NCBI GenBank assembly: GCA_015485355.1
Contig: WFTQ01000069.1
Location: forward strand, 22,241 to 86,240
Length of the DNA: 64,000 bases
From: a bacterium
Lineage (GTDB): Bacteria; Calditrichota; Calditrichia; RBG-13-44-9; J042
Direction of reading: 5' to 3'
Shown here: positions 36,480-45,240 of the stretch, piece after piece
How the letters are laid out: every line of letters begins with the position of its first letter
Position numbering within the stretch: position 1 is the first letter of the stretch
Position numbers and translations under genes: made by a program
The notes under the pieces: generated by a model
The model's input: only the letters and a program-made list of their open reading frames with translations
The model's database searches: none
What the model was told of the DNA's origin: nothing

Positions 36480-36508
36480 TTGACAAATCAATATACAAAA
36501 TATAAATT
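36480..36508 (+). promoter_or_regulatory. Candidate promoter for the CsgG-like operon
   Basis: A perfect TTGACA is followed after 17 bases by TAAATT (or after 15 by TATAAA) in very AT-rich DNA. The leader to ATG 36641 is about 125 bases. Confidence 0.55.
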
Positions 36509-36640
36509 GTTAAACCTTAAATTTGTAAAAAATTTGTCATGGAAATCTCGAGGAATGGATCACGTCAAAATACTCATTTTTTAATAGGATGCTCCGAGAA
36601 CCAAAGAGGTAAACGATACAAATTCCTGGAGGTCATTTTT

Positions 36641-37378
36641 ATGAAAAAACTAATAGGTACCATTGTTCTTTTTTCTTTTTCTCTCCAAATCCTCCTCCCG
36701 GGCTACTTGTGGAGCATGGGGATGGAAAAGGACAAGATCACCATTGCCATTATGGATTTTATGAATACTTCCGGTAAAAAGGATTATGATTATCTTCAGA
36801 AAGCCATTCCGGAGGCTTTGATCACCCGATTGGCCAAAAGCGGTAAACTGACCATTGTGGAACGAAGCCGCCTGGAGGATGCCCTGAAAGAGATGAATTT
36901 GAGTTTTGCCGGGATCGTGGATCAGAGCAAGGCGGTTGAGCTTGGTCGTGCCGTAGGGGCCAACGCCATTCTGGTAGGCAGTTTTCTGGAAATCGGGGGT
37001 CTTATTCGCCTTAACGCCCGCCTAATTGATGTAGAAACCAGCAAGGTCTTAAAGGCCGAAGTGGTGCAGGGGAATGTGGGGCGCCAGATATTTCAGCTGA
37101 TGGACGATCTGGCCGCCGGCATTGAGCGCGAGTTACTGGGAGAACCGAAACCGCCCAAAAAGGCGGTAAAGAAACCCGCTCCGATCAAACCGACCAAAAA
37201 GCCGATCGCCCGGCGACCCGTTCGACCGATGAAAAAGACCGGCGGCGGCAATACCATGCTGTACATCCTTGGAGGAGCGGCATTAATCGGTGGCGGTATT
37301 GTGGCCTTGGCCATATTAGGGAATAAGAAAAACCAGCAGGAAACAGCCCAGGTTGAAATCGTTGTACCCTTGGATTGA
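36641..37378 (+). CDS. CsgG-like envelope protein
   Basis: Start set at ATG 36641 with GGAGG upstream (245 aa). A signal segment (IGTIVLFSFSLQILLPGYLW) precedes a CsgG/FlgO/LpoB-type domain: ITIAIMDFMNTSGKKD, LITRLAKSGKLTIVERSRLEDALKEM, AVGANAILVGSFLEIGG and ARLIDVETSKVLKAE. A Lys/Pro-rich linker (about 180-215) leads to a C-terminal membrane segment (MLYILGGAALIGGGIVALAILG). There is no lipobox Cys, unlike classic CsgG. Its neighbour 24 bases downstream is a lipoprotein, so the two probably act together in the periplasm or at the outer membrane. Curli secretion is not implied, as no CsgA/B/F is present. Confidence 0.8.
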   Translation: MKKLIGTIVLFSFSLQILLPGYLWSMGMEKDKITIAIMDFMNTSGKKDYDYLQKAIPEALITRLAKSGKLTIVERSRLEDALKEMNLSFAGIVDQSKAVELGRAVGANAILVGSFLEIGGLIRLNARLIDVETSKVLKAEVVQGNVGRQIFQLMDDLAAGIERELLGEPKPPKKAVKKPAPIKPTKKPIARRPVRPMKKTGGGNTMLYILGGAALIGGGIVALAILGNKKNQQETAQVEIVVPLD

Positions 37379-37402
37379 CCATGATCAAGTAAGGAGGAAA
37401 GC

Positions 37403-38419
37403 ATGCGTTTCTATCGATACATCACCTTAGTGGGCATGGGGCTGGCTGCCCTTGCTTTTCTTTTTATCGGCTGCACGGGGGAGGCAAACCCTTCTCAGGC
37501 GGAAACCCACATTCCGGTTCAGCTGGGAATTCAACTGGAAAACAAGTTAGGAACGGTCGTGGGTCCCACCGGATCCGGCAGAAACGTAAACGCCGTGGAA
37601 ATTGAAATCAGCGGCGAGGGATTGGAGTCTTCCATTCAAAAGAAACTGGATATCATTGATGCGGGAGATCGCACCGAAGCTCGAGGAACCTTTGAGTTAC
37701 CGCTGGGAAACAAAGACATCTACATCCTGGCTTCCCTGATTGCCGGGAACCTGCGCTTTGAATTGTTTGAAGGTTTTAAATCCATCTCGGTGGAAAGTGG
37801 CATGAAGCCGGTTCTGGTACCTTTACAGGAAAATACCGACGATGAGGAGCTGGATTACTACCACAGCACCTCCTTTGATGCTCAGGTTACCGGTTATGCG
37901 GGGACGATATATGCCGCATTGTTTGATTATTCGGGTTTGCCGGGGGTTTTGCTGAAGACCATCGGAATATATGCCAGCTGGCAAGGAAACCCGGGCGCTA
38001 TTCAAATCTTCGTCGACGACGACTTCGACCCTGCCACTCCCCGATTTATCAGTGAGCCCTTATCCCCTCCGGCCAACGCCGATGAATTCCAATGGCGTTT
38101 CTGGGATTTGAACTGGGATCCCCCGGTCAGCGGAGTCTTCAATGGCGCCCTAATCGTGGGTATTCTGTATTACAGCGGTGAATATCCGGCCATCGGATAC
38201 GACACCAGCAATCCGTCCGGATTGTCCGTATTTTACGACCCTATTGATGCAAGCTGGTATACAGCTCAGGACGGTGATTTTGCTATTTCCATCATCCTTC
38301 ATTTCCCCGTGCAGCAACCCAGCACCAAACGGCGCTCCCTTTCCAACAACCCAACCATCAAAATGAAACCTTTTACCGGAAAACCCCTGCGCCTTTCGCC
38401 CGTATCGCCGATGCCGTGA
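37403..38419 (+). CDS. Hypothetical lipoprotein
   Basis: A 338-residue protein with AAGGAGG before the ATG. The N-terminus MRFYRYITLVGMGLAALAFLFIGC is a lipoprotein signal with Cys at about residue 24. The rest is acidic and beta-rich, with pairs such as AVEIEISGEG, RGTFELPLGN and QIFVDDDFDPATP suggesting Ig-like or carboxypeptidase-regulatory-type modules. No enzyme motif is seen. It is the second gene of the CsgG-like operon and is followed by a terminator. Function unknown; an envelope-associated partner of the CsgG-like protein is the best inference. Confidence 0.75.
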   Translation: MRFYRYITLVGMGLAALAFLFIGCTGEANPSQAETHIPVQLGIQLENKLGTVVGPTGSGRNVNAVEIEISGEGLESSIQKKLDIIDAGDRTEARGTFELPLGNKDIYILASLIAGNLRFELFEGFKSISVESGMKPVLVPLQENTDDEELDYYHSTSFDAQVTGYAGTIYAALFDYSGLPGVLLKTIGIYASWQGNPGAIQIFVDDDFDPATPRFISEPLSPPANADEFQWRFWDLNWDPPVSGVFNGALIVGILYYSGEYPAIGYDTSNPSGLSVFYDPIDASWYTAQDGDFAISIILHFPVQQPSTKRRSLSNNPTIKMKPFTGKPLRLSPVSPMP

Positions 38420-38443
38420 TCCGTTTACTCAGCGTGCTTTTTC

Positions 38444-38475
38444 GGGGGATAACCTAATGGGTTATCCCCTTCCTG
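38444..38475 (+). terminator. Terminator after the CsgG-like operon
   Basis: GGGGATAACC pairs with GGTTATCCCC (10 bp, 5-base loop), followed by TTCCTGTT. The U-tract is interrupted. Confidence 0.6.
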
Positions 38476-38549
38476 TTATCCGCTTGCCGGCTTCTGTTTA
38501 CCAACCGTTTACCCTTCCCTGCACGCCTTCTGCGGCCGGTAAGAAAGGT

Positions 38550-38570
38550 CTGTTTTGACTTTCAAAACAG
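38550..38570. repeat. Perfect 9-bp hairpin
   Basis: CTGTTTTGA-CTT-TCAAAACAG in the convergent gap between the lipoprotein and phosphatase genes. It may add to bidirectional termination. Confidence 0.5.
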
Positions 38571-38589
38571 CCCTCCACAAGCCGTTCCG

Positions 38590-38635
38590 GTACAAAAGCA
38601 AACGGCCCCAACAGAGCGCCTCGGATTGGCCGTTT
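38590..38635 (-). terminator. Candidate terminator of the phosphatase gene
   Basis: On the minus strand AAACGGCC pairs with GGCCGTTT (8 bp, 20-base loop) and is followed by GCTTTTG, about 28 bases past the stop of the SpoIIE-type gene. Confidence 0.45.
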
Positions 38636-38662
38636 CCGCATAAGCAGGCACATACCAAGCGC

Positions 38663-40603
38663 TCATTCAACATAAACGATAATCAGGGTAATATCATCCT
38701 GGAAGGCGGAACGACGGGCAAAACGGCGCAGTGCCTGAAGCACCTGATTCTTTAATTCCCGGGGCGATTTACCTTTGTTTTTACGTATTAAATCGATCAA
38801 CCGCTTTTCTCCAAACTCTTCTCCTGCGGCATTCTTTAATTCGGTGATCCCGTCTGTATAAAAGACCAGATAGTCTCCGGATTCCAGCGGAATGGTCTTC
38901 TGCACATAGCTCTGGTCGCGTAAAAATCCCAGTACCGTTCCTCCCTCCATCAGCTGTTCGATTTTGCCGTTTTTGCGGAAATGAAACGGGGGATTATGGC
39001 CGGCATTGCAATAGGTCAGCTGTTTCGATTCCGGATCGATCACCCCGAAAAAGAAAGTGGTAAAATAGCCTTCGGTTGTGGTTTCCACCAGAAAGTTGTT
39101 TAAATGAGCGACTATTTCTGATACTTCCCAGATTTCTTTCAACAGACTTTTAAAACCGGCATACACCATTGCCATCAAAATGGCCCCCGGAGCCCCCTTA
39201 CCAGACACATCTCCAATGGCCAATCCCAGTTGGTTTCCCTTAATCCGGAACAAATCGTACAAGTCGCCGCCCACAATCAGGCTGGGAAGGTTCAGTACAT
39301 CGATCTGTAGACCGGGGAAACGGGGAGGTCGCTGAGGCAATAAGGCTTGTTGCAAGCTGGAGGCCACCAACAATTCACTTTCCAGCTTTTTCTTTTTCAG
39401 GGAATCTTCATACAGTTGGGCATTGGCAATGGCAATGGAGGCCAAGCTGGCCAGGGAGGTGAGCAGCTCTAAATCCGCATGCGTATAATGATTCGGTTGA
39501 TCGCTTTCCAGCACCAGAACCCCGATAACCTTTTCTCCGCTAAACAGCGGGATGGTCAACTGAGAGCGAGTCTCTTTGCGCAGCGAATAATAATGGGGAT
39601 CTTTGCGGACATCCGGGATGATACTGCTTTTACGGGTACGAATGACCCAACCGGCGATTCCCTGATCCAATTTTAAAGGAACCTTGTCCAGCAGTTTTCG
39701 ATCGTAGCCCCGGGTGACCATGTGGCGTAATATGCCCTTATCCTGGTCGGTGATGAAAATGGCGGCGGCATTGTAGGAGACCAGGCGGGCGGCGGAGTCG
39801 ATGATCTGTTCCAGTACCCCCCGGAAATTCAGTGTGGAACTAATTTTCTTGGAAATTTCCAACAACAATTCATTCTGCAGGGATTTCCGTTTGGTTTCCG
39901 AATGAATGGCCGCATTTTCCAGAACGTTGGTCATTTTCTGAAACAACCCGCAAAGGGAATCGTGTAACTCGCGGGTCTGAATGTAATAGGCAGCGGCATT
40001 GTGAAACGCCAGCAACCCCCATATCTTACCGTTAAGCGACAGTGCCACCAAATAGCGAAAATCGGAGACCGGCAGCATGCGGGTAAGTCGCTTACATTGC
40101 CCAAAATGGGACTCCAGCCGGGAGGTCTCGATAAACTGAAAGGGATGCTGAAACACTCGACAACGAGAACGCTTCGGCGAATAACTAAACCGTTTGTGTA
40201 GGCCTTTTATTCCTCGAGGGTTGTTCTGAAGTTCAAAGGTGCGTTCTTTATAAATCCAGAAAGCATATCGGTCTTTGCCGAAGGCTTTATCCAGGTAAAA
40301 CACGATTTTTTTCACCAGGCGGTCGTATTCGATAAGGGTATTCAACTCCCGGTTAAAAGTTTCGACAATGCGTCGGAAACGATACACCCGGCGATAAAAC
40401 TGATGATCGACAAACCGATGCAACCATCCCTGCAAACGCGAATGCACCAGCAACACCATTAAAATCGTAACCAGGAAGGACACGTAGGGCCAGTTTTTCT
40501 GGCCGGCAATGGAACCCAACCGGTAAATACCGCCATAGAGGATGGAATACGACACCAGCTGAAACGTGAAGACGAGCAGCTTCCTGGTAAACGATGACTT
40601 CAT
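38663..40603 (-). CDS. GAF-SpoIIE serine phosphatase with membrane anchor
   Basis: Start placed at ATG 40603 (646 aa, AGGAAATG upstream). The longer track start at 40678 would put the candidate promoter inside the gene. Two N-terminal membrane segments (LLVFTFQLVSYSILYGGIY; VSFLVTILMVLLVHS) lead to a helical region and a divergent GAF-like part. A clear GAF domain follows about residues 255-395 (AIFITDQDKG, DQGIAGWVI, LTIPLFSGEKVIGVLVLES). The C-terminal PP2C/SpoIIE domain shows IVGGDLYDLF, IGDVSGKGAPGAILMA, NAGHNPP, DYLVFYTDGITE and FQDDITLIIV, with the metal-binding Asp residues intact. It probably dephosphorylates an anti-sigma-antagonist; no partner STAS or kinase gene adjoins it. Confidence 0.9.
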   Translation of the reverse strand: MKSSFTRKLLVFTFQLVSYSILYGGIYRLGSIAGQKNWPYVSFLVTILMVLLVHSRLQGWLHRFVDHQFYRRVYRFRRIVETFNRELNTLIEYDRLVKKIVFYLDKAFGKDRYAFWIYKERTFELQNNPRGIKGLHKRFSYSPKRSRCRVFQHPFQFIETSRLESHFGQCKRLTRMLPVSDFRYLVALSLNGKIWGLLAFHNAAAYYIQTRELHDSLCGLFQKMTNVLENAAIHSETKRKSLQNELLLEISKKISSTLNFRGVLEQIIDSAARLVSYNAAAIFITDQDKGILRHMVTRGYDRKLLDKVPLKLDQGIAGWVIRTRKSSIIPDVRKDPHYYSLRKETRSQLTIPLFSGEKVIGVLVLESDQPNHYTHADLELLTSLASLASIAIANAQLYEDSLKKKKLESELLVASSLQQALLPQRPPRFPGLQIDVLNLPSLIVGGDLYDLFRIKGNQLGLAIGDVSGKGAPGAILMAMVYAGFKSLLKEIWEVSEIVAHLNNFLVETTTEGYFTTFFFGVIDPESKQLTYCNAGHNPPFHFRKNGKIEQLMEGGTVLGFLRDQSYVQKTIPLESGDYLVFYTDGITELKNAAGEEFGEKRLIDLIRKNKGKSPRELKNQVLQALRRFARRSAFQDDITLIIVYVE

Positions 40604-40631
40604 CCATTCATTTCCTGCATAGGTAATTGAA

Positions 40632-40661
40632 AATATAGATATTGCCCAAATGGAAAAGCAA
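40632..40661 (-). promoter_or_regulatory. Candidate promoter for the SpoIIE-type phosphatase
   Basis: On the minus strand TTGCTT and TATATT are separated by 18 bases, about 30 bases before ATG 40603. This supports the shorter start. Confidence 0.4.
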
Positions 40662-40801
40662 GGCTTTCCCATTTTCATCGCGAAGGGACAGCGGGTAAAA
40701 AATTGGTCCGGAGAATTCTTTTCTAACCGTTTTTTGATTAATTTTAAACATCTTTCAATGACGGGCGAAAATAAGGTTGTTCCAAACGGATCTTCATTTG
40801 C

Positions 40802-41830
40802 ATGGACTATTTATACGAAAAAACCGTCCAGCAGATTCGATTTGCGCTTCTTTTGTTAACGGTCATCATGGGGATCGGCACCATCGGCTACATGCTTTTG
40901 GAACACTGGAGCCTGCTGGATTCGTTTTATATGACCGTTATTACCATATCCACCACCGGTTTCATGGAAGTCCGGCCCTTAACCCCAGCGGGGCGTCTAT
41001 TCACCACTCTGTTAATCATCGCCGGGGTGGCTACAATCGCCTACACCGGGGGACGGATCGTTCAATTTTTAATCGAAACGCAAATTTTCAGGAGACGTCG
41101 GATGAGCAAGAAGCTGGATGAGCTGAAGGATCACTTTATCGTTTGCGGATACGGGCGCATGGGGAAACACGTTTGCGAGGAACTTCGGAATGCCCGTCAG
41201 GAGTTTGTCATCATCGAAAAAAATCCCCAGCAGATCGAAGCTATTATTGAAGAGGGCTTGTTGTTTGTCGCCGGGGATGCTACTCAGGACGAGATTCTCC
41301 AGAAGGCCCGCATCGAGCGAGCCCGGGGACTGGTGGCCGTGCTATCCACCGATGCGGAAAATGTCTTCATCACCCTTTCGGCGCGGGTATTGAATCCCAA
41401 TCTCTTTATTGTGGCCCGGGCTGTGGAAGAAGAAACCGCCACCAAACTCCTGAGGGCCGGCGCCGATCGCGTGGTTAAACCGTACGAAATCGGAGGAAGC
41501 CGTATTGCGCAGGTTCTCTTGCGACCCGGTGTGGTAGACTTTATCGATCTGGTGACCCGGGAACGCGGGGTAGACTTGAACTTTGAAGAAATTCAGGTGC
41601 AACCCCATTCTCCTTTGATCGGCAAAACCCTGAGGGATACCCCATTGCGCAAAGAACTTAACATCATTGTCATCGCCATTTTCCGCAAAGACGGAACCTT
41701 TATTTACAATCCCACCTCATCCACCCAGGTTCAGGAGGGCGATCGACTGATTGCTATTGGTTCGGCGAAATCGCTACAGCATTTAAACAATTTATGCCTG
41801 GTTGAAGACCTTTCGGCAGGTTCCCGGTAA
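40802..41830 (+). CDS. Two-TM potassium channel protein with RCK (TrkA-N/TrkA-C) domains
   Basis: A 342-residue channel. TM1 (FALLLLTVIMGIGTIGYML), pore helix and filter (FYMTVITISTTGFMEV), and TM2 (LFTTLLIIAGVATIAYTGG) make an MthK-like pore. The filter reads TTGF-M rather than TVGYG, so K+ selectivity may differ. The RCK domain begins HFIVCGYGRMGKHVCEEL (NAD/nucleotide-binding), with IIEKNPQQIEAI and GDATQDEIL, and ends in a TrkA-C domain (LIGKTLRDTPLRKELNIIVIAIFRKDG). No ribosome site is obvious before the ATG. Regulation by nucleotide binding is expected from the family. Confidence 0.9.
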   Translation: MDYLYEKTVQQIRFALLLLTVIMGIGTIGYMLLEHWSLLDSFYMTVITISTTGFMEVRPLTPAGRLFTTLLIIAGVATIAYTGGRIVQFLIETQIFRRRRMSKKLDELKDHFIVCGYGRMGKHVCEELRNARQEFVIIEKNPQQIEAIIEEGLLFVAGDATQDEILQKARIERARGLVAVLSTDAENVFITLSARVLNPNLFIVARAVEEETATKLLRAGADRVVKPYEIGGSRIAQVLLRPGVVDFIDLVTRERGVDLNFEEIQVQPHSPLIGKTLRDTPLRKELNIIVIAIFRKDGTFIYNPTSSTQVQEGDRLIAIGSAKSLQHLNNLCLVEDLSAGSR

Positions 41831-41883
41831 AAAGTAAAATTTCACTGGTAGCGCACACGATCAACGATTAATATTAATACGTC

Positions 41884-43149
41884 ATGAAGAGTAACTTTCA
41901 AATCCCATATCGGTTTAAAAAAATTTTCTATCATCGCGATGCCCGAAACGATGAACTCACCCGGCGGGTACAGGAATACTTCCCTCACCTGCCCGCCGAA
42001 GCGGTATATCGGGAGGAAGATTTTCTACAGATGATCCAGAAAATCCCCCTCACCGAGGGGAAACGTTATCTCTGGCTGACCCGCTACAAAGGGGATTTTA
42101 TTAAATACTGCCCCGGAGCCACCCAAACGGCCCAGACTTATCGTTGTTGTAATTACCTGGTCATAAACGAGGCAACCAACTGCCCCATCGAATGCAGTTA
42201 TTGCTTTTTGCAGGGCTATGTTACCAATCCGGCCATGACCATTTACACCAATTACGAACGCATTCAGGAGGAATTGCGACGGTTATCGGCCTCCAATCCC
42301 GGGCGAATATTGCGCGTGGGCACCGGGGAATTGACGGACAGCCTGGCGCTGGACCCGATCCTGCGAATTTCGGAAAAGCTGGCGGCCACAGCGGCGGATT
42401 TGCCCAACATTCTTCTGGAGATGAAGACCAAAACGAATCACGTCGATCATCTGCTGGAAATGCCTTACCGGCGTCTGGTGATCTCCTGGTCGGTAAATCC
42501 CGAATGGATTGTCCGGCACGTGGAACACAAGGCCGCCGGCCTGAAACAGCGCCTGGAAGCCATGAAAAAAACCTGTGATGCAGGATTCCTCATCGGGCTT
42601 CATTTCGACCCTATCATCTATTATCGCCACTGGAAAGAAGGATACGCGGAACTCATTGGGCACCTCCGGGAGGCTGTTTCTCCGGATCGCATCGTGTGGA
42701 TCAGTCTGGGAAGTTTTCGCACACCGCCTGCGCTGAAAGAAAACATCCGCCTGCGTTTCCCTCGCACCCCTATCCTTGCGGGGGAGCAGATCAAAGGACG
42801 CGACGGTAAAATGCGCTATATCAAACCGATGAGAGCACAGATGTATCGGTTCATCTATCAACGTCTCATAGAAGCATTCGGGAAGGTGTATATTTATTTC
42901 TGTATGGAAAGCCGGGACCTCTGGGAAGCCGTCCTGGGTCAATCGCCCTCACATAGCGGTACGGTGGACTATTCCTTTGCCCGCAGCCTGTACCACAAAT
43001 TTCCAGAGCTGGGCTTTCCCCAACCGGACGTCGAACTTTATCAGCGGGATATTGTCATTCAGCAGGCCCATCGTGTCCACGTTTTGTGGCGCTCCCCGGA
43101 AACCGCCCCAATCGAAGGTCGATTACTCAAACAACGGATGTCCTTCTGA
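41884..43149 (+). CDS. Spore photoproduct lyase-family radical SAM protein
   Basis: A 421-residue protein of the SPL family. NEATNCPIECSYCFLQGY carries the CX3CX2C 4Fe-4S/SAM motif near residue 100. RVGTGELTDSLALDP and LLEMKTKTNHVDHLL fit the SPL barrel, and HFDPIIYYRHWKEGY and WISLGSFR follow. True SplB repairs the spore UV lesion with a conserved Cys near the C-terminus; here YIYFCMESRDLWEAVLG offers a Cys in that region. The window otherwise suggests a non-sporulating bacterium, so it may repair DNA photoproducts or act on another substrate. The next gene overlaps its stop (TGATG), so the two are likely translated together. Confidence 0.88.
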   Translation: MKSNFQIPYRFKKIFYHRDARNDELTRRVQEYFPHLPAEAVYREEDFLQMIQKIPLTEGKRYLWLTRYKGDFIKYCPGATQTAQTYRCCNYLVINEATNCPIECSYCFLQGYVTNPAMTIYTNYERIQEELRRLSASNPGRILRVGTGELTDSLALDPILRISEKLAATAADLPNILLEMKTKTNHVDHLLEMPYRRLVISWSVNPEWIVRHVEHKAAGLKQRLEAMKKTCDAGFLIGLHFDPIIYYRHWKEGYAELIGHLREAVSPDRIVWISLGSFRTPPALKENIRLRFPRTPILAGEQIKGRDGKMRYIKPMRAQMYRFIYQRLIEAFGKVYIYFCMESRDLWEAVLGQSPSHSGTVDYSFARSLYHKFPELGFPQPDVELYQRDIVIQQAHRVHVLWRSPETAPIEGRLLKQRMSF

Positions 43150-43700
43150 TGAGAACCACGCGGCCGAAATCCCAAACCCATTCCTCGGGAAACGGAATGT
43201 ACGTGTACTTAGCCGGAGCCATTGAATACGCTCCCGATCAAGGGAGTCGCTGGCGGGAAGACATGACCCGATTCCTGGTGAATGAACTGGGCCATCGGGT
43301 GTTTAATCCCTGTATCGAAGAGAACCACATTCTTACTCCCGACGAGTTCCGCCACTTCCGGAAATGGAAACAAACCGATTTACGCAAGTTCCGCCATGTG
43401 GTGCGCAAACTAATCCACACCGACTTAACAACCCTTATCAACGACATCGATTATGTGGTTTGTTTATGGGACGAGCACGTGCTAAAAGGGGCGGGAACTC
43501 AGGGGGAGCTCACGTTTTGTTTTTACCACAACATTCCGGTGTATATGGTAAGCACCTTTCCCATACCGGCGATGAGCAGCTGGATTATCGGCTGCACCAC
43601 GGAAATTTTTCCCCATTTCGAGGCGTTGAAAGAGTTTTTGAGGGAAAAGTACGGCCGGGGCGGAATTTCGACTTCGGATCAGACCTCCCCCTCGCCTTAA
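43149..43700 (+). CDS. Nucleoside 2-deoxyribosyltransferase-like protein
   Basis: Start taken at ATG 43149, overlapping the upstream TGA by one base (183 aa). ATG 43197, which opens the conserved fold with MYVYLAGAIEYAPDQGSRWREDM, is an equally good start. The Y-LAG-I opening, NDIDYVVCLWDEHVLKGAGTQGELTFCFYHNIPVYMVS and the Glu of the QGELTF segment match the nucleoside 2-deoxyribosyltransferase fold. Enzymes of this fold cleave or exchange N-glycosidic bonds of deoxynucleosides or nucleotides. Coupling to an SPL-like DNA-lesion radical SAM protein suggests a joint role in damaged-nucleotide handling (inference). Confidence 0.72.
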   Translation: MRTTRPKSQTHSSGNGMYVYLAGAIEYAPDQGSRWREDMTRFLVNELGHRVFNPCIEENHILTPDEFRHFRKWKQTDLRKFRHVVRKLIHTDLTTLINDIDYVVCLWDEHVLKGAGTQGELTFCFYHNIPVYMVSTFPIPAMSSWIIGCTTEIFPHFEALKEFLREKYGRGGISTSDQTSPSP

Positions 43701-43905
43701 GTCAACATCGGCTTCGAATCCCTAAAAAAACAGTCAGGGCGTTCATCGGGTGACGATTCTCCTGTTCCGGATTCACCCTCGTTGAAGAATCCCCGGGGCC
43801 CGATGTCGCCCTCATCCCGGATTTCTGAGGGGGTCGATAAAGCGGCGCACCCGAGCTGCTCGATCTATCTTCACATTTTTCGTTATTGTTAATCGTTGCC
43901 ACGAC

Positions 43906-45195
43906 TCATTTCCTCAAGAACCCCGGAAACAGCCGCAGAGTAAGCAATCCGAAAAAGAAATTTTCCTCAACCGTGTCCAAACCGCCCTCTACCCGGAACC
44001 CCCCAAACAGGCTGTCATCAAACACATCGGGAAACCGATAACTGAGGGGGCTAAAGCCTCCGGCCATGTCAACGTGCCAGTATTTTCCGGAAAAACCCGT
44101 TCCCGCCGTCAGCAACGTTCGACTTCGGCGGCGGTTTTTGGGGGACGTACGGAACTGTATCCCCACCCGAAAAGGAACTTTATTGAAAAAGATGTGTTCG
44201 ATGCCGGCCTTTATATGAACGGCATCCTCCAATCCCCTAACGTCCCGCACATGGGTATCGGACAGTACCTTACTGCGAGTCCGCGACCACCAGAAGTAAG
44301 TGACATCCACATTCAAGCGGGCTTGCAGTTCCTGGCGGGCCCGGAATTCCATCCCCCCGGTGGCCTGAAGGGGGTATTCAAAACGCTCCTCTCCAGAAAT
44401 CCAGGTTTCTGAATAACGGTGCACCCGGTTGTACTTCCAGCGAACCGTGTAGGGCAATTGCACAGTGGCTCCCAGGCGGAAGTGAGGATTGAACAGAAAT
44501 ATTCCGCCCACCGAAAACACCAAGGGATGACCCAACAACTCGCGGGTAATGCGGACGCCCGGTTCGGCAAAGGGTCGACGGTCGAAAAAAGTTATGGAAG
44601 AATCTTTGTCCAGCTTTCCGCTTAATATCCCCACCTGAAAACCGACGTAAACAGCAGGAAGGATGCGGAAAGCCCCTCCCACCGAAACCCGTTGAAGCTG
44701 TCCATCGATCGTAATGCGATTTTCGGCCAGCAGGGAATCTCCGAAAATGTTTTTACGCACTTCCTCCAGGTATCGATAATTCTGATCCACCTCCCGGTAC
44801 CGACCTATCGCCATCGTCGGGAGAAATTTCCATTCCGGACGCCAGACCAGACCCCCCTGTATTCCGCCATACCAGTGTAAATTCAGGGCGTAAATAGACT
44901 GCTGGGTGATGTCATCAATGCGATTATAGAGAGGATAGGAACGGCGTTCTTCCAGTTTCCTTACCATAGGACTGAGTTCCAATTGCAGTCCCACGGCAGA
45001 CATCCCCAACGCCGCCGGATTCATCACCAAAGCTCCGGGATAGGTGTTCGACACCGTACCGCTGCCGGCCAGCCCCAGCGTCCGAGCATCCGGGAAAATC
45101 CAATATTGCCCCAGCGGATAGCTGGGATACGCCTGCCCCCAAAGCGGGCCGGCAACCAGAACCAATATCAGCCACAGATATCGGACTTCAGCCAT
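43906..45195 (-). CDS. Outer-membrane beta-barrel protein (FadL/PorV-like)
   Basis: A 429-residue protein with a signal peptide (YLWLILVLVAGPLWGQ) and an AAGGGG ribosome site. PDARTLGLAGSGTVSNTYPGALVMNPAALGM is the 'AMGGA....NPAGL' opening of the PorV/PorQ and FadL-like outer-membrane proteins. Alternating amphipathic strands continue to the end (RVSVGGAFRILPAVYVGFQVG, FRLGATVQLPYTVRW), closing with LTLRLFPGF. It is third in the minus-strand operon after the PorV-like (47824) and HhH-barrel (45241) genes. Possible roles are hydrophobic-substrate transport or a cargo-shuttle role in type IX-like secretion; neither is provable here. Confidence 0.8.
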   Translation of the reverse strand: MAEVRYLWLILVLVAGPLWGQAYPSYPLGQYWIFPDARTLGLAGSGTVSNTYPGALVMNPAALGMSAVGLQLELSPMVRKLEERRSYPLYNRIDDITQQSIYALNLHWYGGIQGGLVWRPEWKFLPTMAIGRYREVDQNYRYLEEVRKNIFGDSLLAENRITIDGQLQRVSVGGAFRILPAVYVGFQVGILSGKLDKDSSITFFDRRPFAEPGVRITRELLGHPLVFSVGGIFLFNPHFRLGATVQLPYTVRWKYNRVHRYSETWISGEERFEYPLQATGGMEFRARQELQARLNVDVTYFWWSRTRSKVLSDTHVRDVRGLEDAVHIKAGIEHIFFNKVPFRVGIQFRTSPKNRRRSRTLLTAGTGFSGKYWHVDMAGGFSPLSYRFPDVFDDSLFGGFRVEGGLDTVEENFFFGLLTLRLFPGFLRK

Positions 45196-45240
45196 ACGCT
45201 TTCCCCTTCACACTCCCATGTTTTCATTGATGTACCCTAT

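Noticed and set aside
43708-43723. GGCTTCGAATCCC, resembling a tRNA T-loop
   Set aside because: The flanking bases do not form the T-stem and no acceptor, D or anticodon arms can be drawn.
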